A stretch of 64,000 bases of DNA, taken from contig NZ_MKVA01000003.1 of the NCBI RefSeq assembly GCF_001899075.1, positions 248,001-312,000 on the forward strand. Reading direction: 5' to 3'. The notes beneath the pieces are model-generated. The model ran no database searches. It was not told the DNA's origin and saw only the letters and a list, made by a program, of their open reading frames with translations. How positions within the stretch are numbered: the first letter of the stretch is position 1; every line of letters starts with the position of its first letter. The translations under genes and the position numbers were made by a program. This stretch comes from Devosia sp. 67-54. Its GTDB lineage: Bacteria > Pseudomonadota > Alphaproteobacteria > Rhizobiales > Devosiaceae. Below, in pieces: positions 60,803 through 64,000 of this stretch.

Positions 60803-62047
60803 ATGCGCTTTTCCGTAAAGATCGCCGCTCTAGCCGCCGGCATCAGCCTTCTCGCCGCTAGCGCCGCTCAGGCGGTGGAAATCCAGTACTGGCAGTACGT
60901 CTACGACACTCGCGTCAAGGCGATGGACGAACTGATCAAGAATTTCGAGGCCGCCAACCCCGACATCACGGTGAAGCAGACCACCTTCCCGTACGACGAC
61001 TACCAGACCAAGGTGATCGCCGCGCACGCCGCCGGCAACGGCCCCGACGTGCTGCAGTTCTATTATGGCTGGCTCGACAAGTTCCAGCAGGGCGGCGTGC
61101 TGCAGGCGCTCGATCCCGCAGTGTTCCCCAATGCCGAAATCGAGAAGGATTTCTTCCCGATCGTGTCGGCGATCTCGCGCGACGGCAAATATTACGGCCT
61201 GCCCACCGCGGTGCGCTCGCTGGCGCTGTTCTACAACAAGAACATCCTCAAGGACGCCGGCATCACCGAGCCGCCCAAGACGCTGGACGAGCTGGTGGCC
61301 GACGCCAAAAAGACCGTCAAGACCGACGGCGCCGGCAACATCACCTCGGAAGGCATCACCCTCGATTTCGCCGGCCAGGACCACCAGTGGTGGCGCGAGG
61401 TGCTGGTCCGCCAGTTCGGCGGCGTGCCGTATGACGACAAGGGCAACGTCGCCTACAACAGCGACGCCGGCGTCAAGGCGCTGACCTGGTACACCGATCT
61501 CGCCACCAAGGAGAAGGTGGGCGCGGTGGGCTTCATGGACGAGGGCCAGGCCGCCTTCAAGGGCGGGCTCGCGGCCTTCACCATCGACGGCACCTTCCGC
61601 CTCGGCAGCTTCAGGCCGATCACCGATTTCGAGTGGGGCGTGACCGAGCTGCCGGCCAATGCCGACGGCGTCCGCGGCAATTTCGCCAGCTACTTCGCCA
61701 ACGGCCTGTCCGCCGACACCAGCGGCGACAAGAAGGCCGCCGCCGAGAAGTTCCTGCAATATGTGACCTCGCCCGAGGCCATGCAGATCTGGCTCAAGAC
61801 CGTCGGCGAGCTGCCGGCCCGCCGCGCCGCGGCGCTGACCGACGCCAACCTCAACGACCCGATCTACGCGCCGTTCCTCAAGGGCCTCGACTACGCCCAC
61901 ACGACGACCTTCGTCGACGAGGCGGCGCAGCGCCAGGGCGCCATCGACATGGTCAACCGCGTGGTGCTCAACGGCGAATCGCCGGCCGACTCGCTGGCCG
62001 AGGCGGCCAAGGCCGAACAGGCCATCATCGACAAAGCCAAGAAGTAA
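60803..62047 (+). CDS. Extracellular sugar-binding protein of the ROK-linked ABC importer
   Basis: A 414-residue periplasmic binding protein. Sec signal MRFSVKIAALAAGISLLAAS cleaved near AQA-V (residue 25). Family segments: PDVLQFYYGWLDKFQQGG, SLALFYNKNILKDAGI, AAFTIDGTFRLG, SPEAMQIWLK. AGGGAGA precedes the ATG at 60803; a 20-residue upstream extension in frame lacks a ribosome site. First gene of an operon continuing past the right edge. Confidence 0.93.
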   Translation: MRFSVKIAALAAGISLLAASAAQAVEIQYWQYVYDTRVKAMDELIKNFEAANPDITVKQTTFPYDDYQTKVIAAHAAGNGPDVLQFYYGWLDKFQQGGVLQALDPAVFPNAEIEKDFFPIVSAISRDGKYYGLPTAVRSLALFYNKNILKDAGITEPPKTLDELVADAKKTVKTDGAGNITSEGITLDFAGQDHQWWREVLVRQFGGVPYDDKGNVAYNSDAGVKALTWYTDLATKEKVGAVGFMDEGQAAFKGGLAAFTIDGTFRLGSFRPITDFEWGVTELPANADGVRGNFASYFANGLSADTSGDKKAAAEKFLQYVTSPEAMQIWLKTVGELPARRAAALTDANLNDPIYAPFLKGLDYAHTTTFVDEAAQRQGAIDMVNRVVLNGESPADSLAEAAKAEQAIIDKAKK

Positions 62048-62051
62048 GCTC

Positions 62052-62990
62052 TTGGCCGAAAGCGTCTCCGCACGTTCGACCGGCGCGGCCCCCACGGGCC
62101 GCGTCGGTTCGCGTTTGACGCTGCACCAGCGCCGCGTCGTCTGGGCCTGGGGCTTTCTGGCCCTGCCCATCCTGTTCTACGGCTGGATCCGCTTCTACCC
62201 GACGCTCTATGCGTTCTGGCTGTCGTTCACCGACTGGGACCTGATGCGCCCGGCGCAGTTCATCGGCCTCGAGAACTACCAGCGCCTGTTCGCCGACCCG
62301 GTGTTCCTGAAGGTCTTCGGCAACACCTTCGAGTACCTGCTGATCGGCATGCCCATCAGCCTGGTGCTGAGTTTTGTCATCGCCTACTACCTCGACCGCG
62401 TGCGCGTGCTGCACGGCTTCATCCGCGCCCTCTATTTCCTGCCCTTCCTCACCACTGCGGCGGCGCTCGCCTGGGTCTGGCGCTGGTTCTACCAGCCGGT
62501 GCCGGTCGGGGTGATCAACGGCCTGCTGTCGCACCTGCACATTCCCGCCCAGCCGTTCCTGCGCACCCCGGCGCAGGCGCTGCCGGCCATCACCGTCACC
62601 GGCATCTGGGCCGGCCTCGGCTTCCAGATCATCATCTTCATGGCCGGCCTGCGCGCCATCCCCGCGACCTATTACGAGGCGGCGCGCATCGACGGGCTGG
62701 GCGAGTGGGCCATCCTGCGCAAGATCACGCTGCCGCTGCTGCGGCCGACCACCATCTTCCTCGTGGTGTTCTCCTCGATCGGCTTCCTCAGGATCTTCGA
62801 TTCCGTCTTCAACATGACGCACAACGATCCGGGCGGGCCGCTCAACTCCACCAAGCCGCTGGTGCTGCTGATCTACCAGACGGCGTTCTCGTCCTACGAC
62901 ATGGGCTATGCCGCGGCGCAGACCGTGGTGCTGTTCGTCATCCTGCTGGTGATCTCGCTGCTCCAGCTCTTCCTGCTGAGGGACCGCTGA
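62052..62990 (+). CDS. Carbohydrate ABC transporter permease (MalF type)
   Basis: A 312-residue permease from TTG at 62052, 4 nt after the binding-protein stop. Six helices, EAA loop TYYEAARIDGLGEWAILR, ending LFLLRDR. The start is uncertain: a TTG at 62115 (TLHQRRVVWAWGF) also precedes helix 1, and the stretch between the two starts contains a stem-loop, so the first 21 residues may be untranslated leader. Overlaps the next permease (TGATG). Confidence 0.9.
   Translation: MAESVSARSTGAAPTGRVGSRLTLHQRRVVWAWGFLALPILFYGWIRFYPTLYAFWLSFTDWDLMRPAQFIGLENYQRLFADPVFLKVFGNTFEYLLIGMPISLVLSFVIAYYLDRVRVLHGFIRALYFLPFLTTAAALAWVWRWFYQPVPVGVINGLLSHLHIPAQPFLRTPAQALPAITVTGIWAGLGFQIIIFMAGLRAIPATYYEAARIDGLGEWAILRKITLPLLRPTTIFLVVFSSIGFLRIFDSVFNMTHNDPGGPLNSTKPLVLLIYQTAFSSYDMGYAAAQTVVLFVILLVISLLQLFLLRDR
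62084..62103 (+). repeat. Stem-loop just after the binding-protein gene
   Basis: Arms CGCGGCCC (62084-62091) and GGGCCGCG (62096-62103), 8 bp, with loop CCAC. It starts 37 nt after the binding-protein stop. It matches in position the hairpins of the other four binding-protein/permease junctions, although here it falls within the annotated permease start. Confidence 0.6.
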
Positions 62991-63835
62991 TGGCCACGGC
63001 CGAGCTGGCGATGAACCGCAAGCGCATCCGTCCGGGCCGCGTCGTCGCCTGGACGCTGCTGCTGCTGGGCGGCCTGATCATGGTCACGCCGCTGCTCTAC
63101 ATGTTCTCGACCTCGCTCAAGAGCTCGGCGCAGGTCTACGATCTGCGGCTGATCCCGGCGCGGCCGTCGCTGGACAATTACGTCACGGCGCTCGCCGACG
63201 GCCACTTCATGCGCTGGATGCTCAATTCCACCATCGTCGCGGTGTCGGTGACCATCTCCAACGTCTTCTTCGACAGCCTCGTCGGCTACACGCTGGCGAA
63301 GTTCCGCTTCCGCGGCCGCTACTTCATCTTCCTCGCCATCCTGTCGACGCTGATGATCCCCACCGAGATGCTGGTGATCCCCTGGTACCTGATGTCGTCC
63401 AAGCTCGGCTGGCTCGACAGCTATTGGGGCATCATGTTCCCGGGCATGATGACGGCCTTCGGCACCTTCCTGATGAAGCAGTTCTTCGAGAGCGTGCCCG
63501 ACGATTTCCTCGAGGCGGCGCGCATCGACGGGCTCAACGAATTCACCATCTGGTGGAAGGTGGCGATGCCGCTGGTGACGCCGGCGCTGTCGGCGCTGGC
63601 GATCTTCACCTTCCTCGGCAACTGGACGGCGTTCTTCTGGCCGCTGATCGTCACCACCAGCAACGACCTCTATACCATCCCGGTCGGCATCTCGAGCTTT
63701 TCGGACGCGCAGGACACGCGCTGGGAGATGATCATGACCGGCGCCGCGCTCGCCACCATTCCGACGCTGGTGGTGTTCCTGCTGCTGCAACGCTTCATCG
63801 TGCGCGGCGTCATGCTGGCCGGGCTGAAGGGCTGA
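62990..63835 (+). CDS. Carbohydrate ABC transporter permease (MalG type)
   Basis: A 281-residue permease with six helices, EAA loop DFLEAARIDGLNEFTIWW and C-terminus GVMLAGLKG. The RIDGL core is shared with its partner, supporting one transporter. The ATG overlaps the preceding stop by one base. No ATPase gene appears before the window ends. Confidence 0.93.
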   Translation: MATAELAMNRKRIRPGRVVAWTLLLLGGLIMVTPLLYMFSTSLKSSAQVYDLRLIPARPSLDNYVTALADGHFMRWMLNSTIVAVSVTISNVFFDSLVGYTLAKFRFRGRYFIFLAILSTLMIPTEMLVIPWYLMSSKLGWLDSYWGIMFPGMMTAFGTFLMKQFFESVPDDFLEAARIDGLNEFTIWWKVAMPLVTPALSALAIFTFLGNWTAFFWPLIVTTSNDLYTIPVGISSFSDAQDTRWEMIMTGAALATIPTLVVFLLLQRFIVRGVMLAGLKG

Positions 63836-63837
63836 CC

Positions 63838-64000
63838 ATGCCGCAGGCCGACAGCAGCGTCTTTCCCGATCCCGTCTACAAGGACACGGTGCTCCGGCCG
63901 CTGTTCGACGGCGTCAAGGCCGACCATGTCGACGGCTTCCGCCGCATCGACCGCGCGCATCTGGTGATGCTGGCCGCGACCGGCATCCTCGAGCCCGCGC
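63838..64000 (+). CDS. Partial lyase-like gene, argininosuccinate-lyase-type N-terminus (3' end beyond window)
   Basis: Fifty-four codons from the ATG at 63838, 2 nt after the permease stop, giving MPQADSSVFPDPVYKD, then a segment with LRPLF and RIDRAHLVMLAATGIL. The AHLVMLxxTGIL pattern recalls the N-terminus of argininosuccinate lyase and its fumarase/aspartase relatives, which occur as odd members of some sugar ABC operons. With only 54 residues the call is tentative. Tight spacing shows it belongs to the importer operon. Confidence 0.5.
   Translation, partial: MPQADSSVFPDPVYKDTVLRPLFDGVKADHVDGFRRIDRAHLVMLAATGILEPA

Noticed and set aside
1-64000. CRISPR array, tRNA or rRNA genes, prophage or insertion sequence
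   Set aside because: I saw no regularly spaced repeats, no cloverleaf or rRNA-like tract, and no integrase or transposase frame on either strand.

Overview
The window is about two-thirds G+C and reads as chromosomal DNA of an alphaproteobacterium, most likely a member of the Hyphomicrobiales (Rhizobiales). The signs are the many sugar ABC importers with dedicated regulators, a Ugp glycerol-3-phosphate system, alternative complex III joined to a caa3 oxidase, and Nar-type nitrate respiration. I cannot name a genus from sequence alone. Coding density is high, many genes overlap by 4 nt (ATGA), and GTG/TTG starts are common. I found no rRNA, tRNA, CRISPR array, phage or insertion sequence.

Layout. 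(1) 1-9.5 kb, anaerobic nitrate respiration: a truncated mogA (molybdenum cofactor) diverges from narK-narG-narH-narJ-narI, followed by a PpiC-type isomerase and a small unknown protein. A near-perfect palindrome containing an FNR/NnrR-like TTG-N8-CAA core lies in the divergent gap. (2) 9.5-17.0 kb, minus strand: a GntR-led eight-gene operon with HSL-family esterase, sugar-binding protein, two permeases, ketose 3-epimerase-like protein and two Gfo/Idh/MocA oxidoreductases; it has no ATPase of its own. (3) 17.2-22.2 kb, minus strand: an FtsX-type permease with its ATPase, a small exported protein, an SMP-30 lactonase and the C-terminal stump of a second SMP-30 gene. (4) 22.2-26.1 kb, plus strand: a 5'-truncated sugar permease abutting that stump head to head, then two tandem GH51 arabinofuranosidases. 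(5) 26.1-37.3 kb, minus strand: actABCDEF, a small membrane protein, SCO and caa3 oxidase subunits II-I-III-IV, in one operon. (6) 37.4-39.9 kb: membrane PQQ dehydrogenase. (7) 40.0-43.2 kb: a sugar importer without ATPase. (8) 43.2-47.4 kb, minus strand: ugpBAEC with a Pho box. (9) 47.8-64.0 kb: a carbohydrate island made of a complete ABC importer with a PHP-domain hydrolase, a divergent LacI regulator with a GH38-like (DUF5054) enzyme, a PIG-L-family deacetylase with a ROK regulator, and a third importer running off the right edge into a lyase-like gene.

How it fits together. The respiratory parts form a branched electron-transfer chain: PQQ dehydrogenase feeds the quinone pool, ACIII-caa3 is the oxygen branch and NarGHI the nitrate branch. 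The remainder is scavenging of plant- or polymer-derived glycans and phosphorylated glycerol compounds. The two signals I rate highest are the double truncation scar near 22.22 kb and the 47.8-64 kb island, whose enzyme set (PHP hydrolase, GH38-like hydrolase, PIG-L deacetylase, lyase-like protein, two importers) matches no pathway I recognise. A GC-rich stem-loop also sits at or just after each of the five complete binding-protein/permease junctions.
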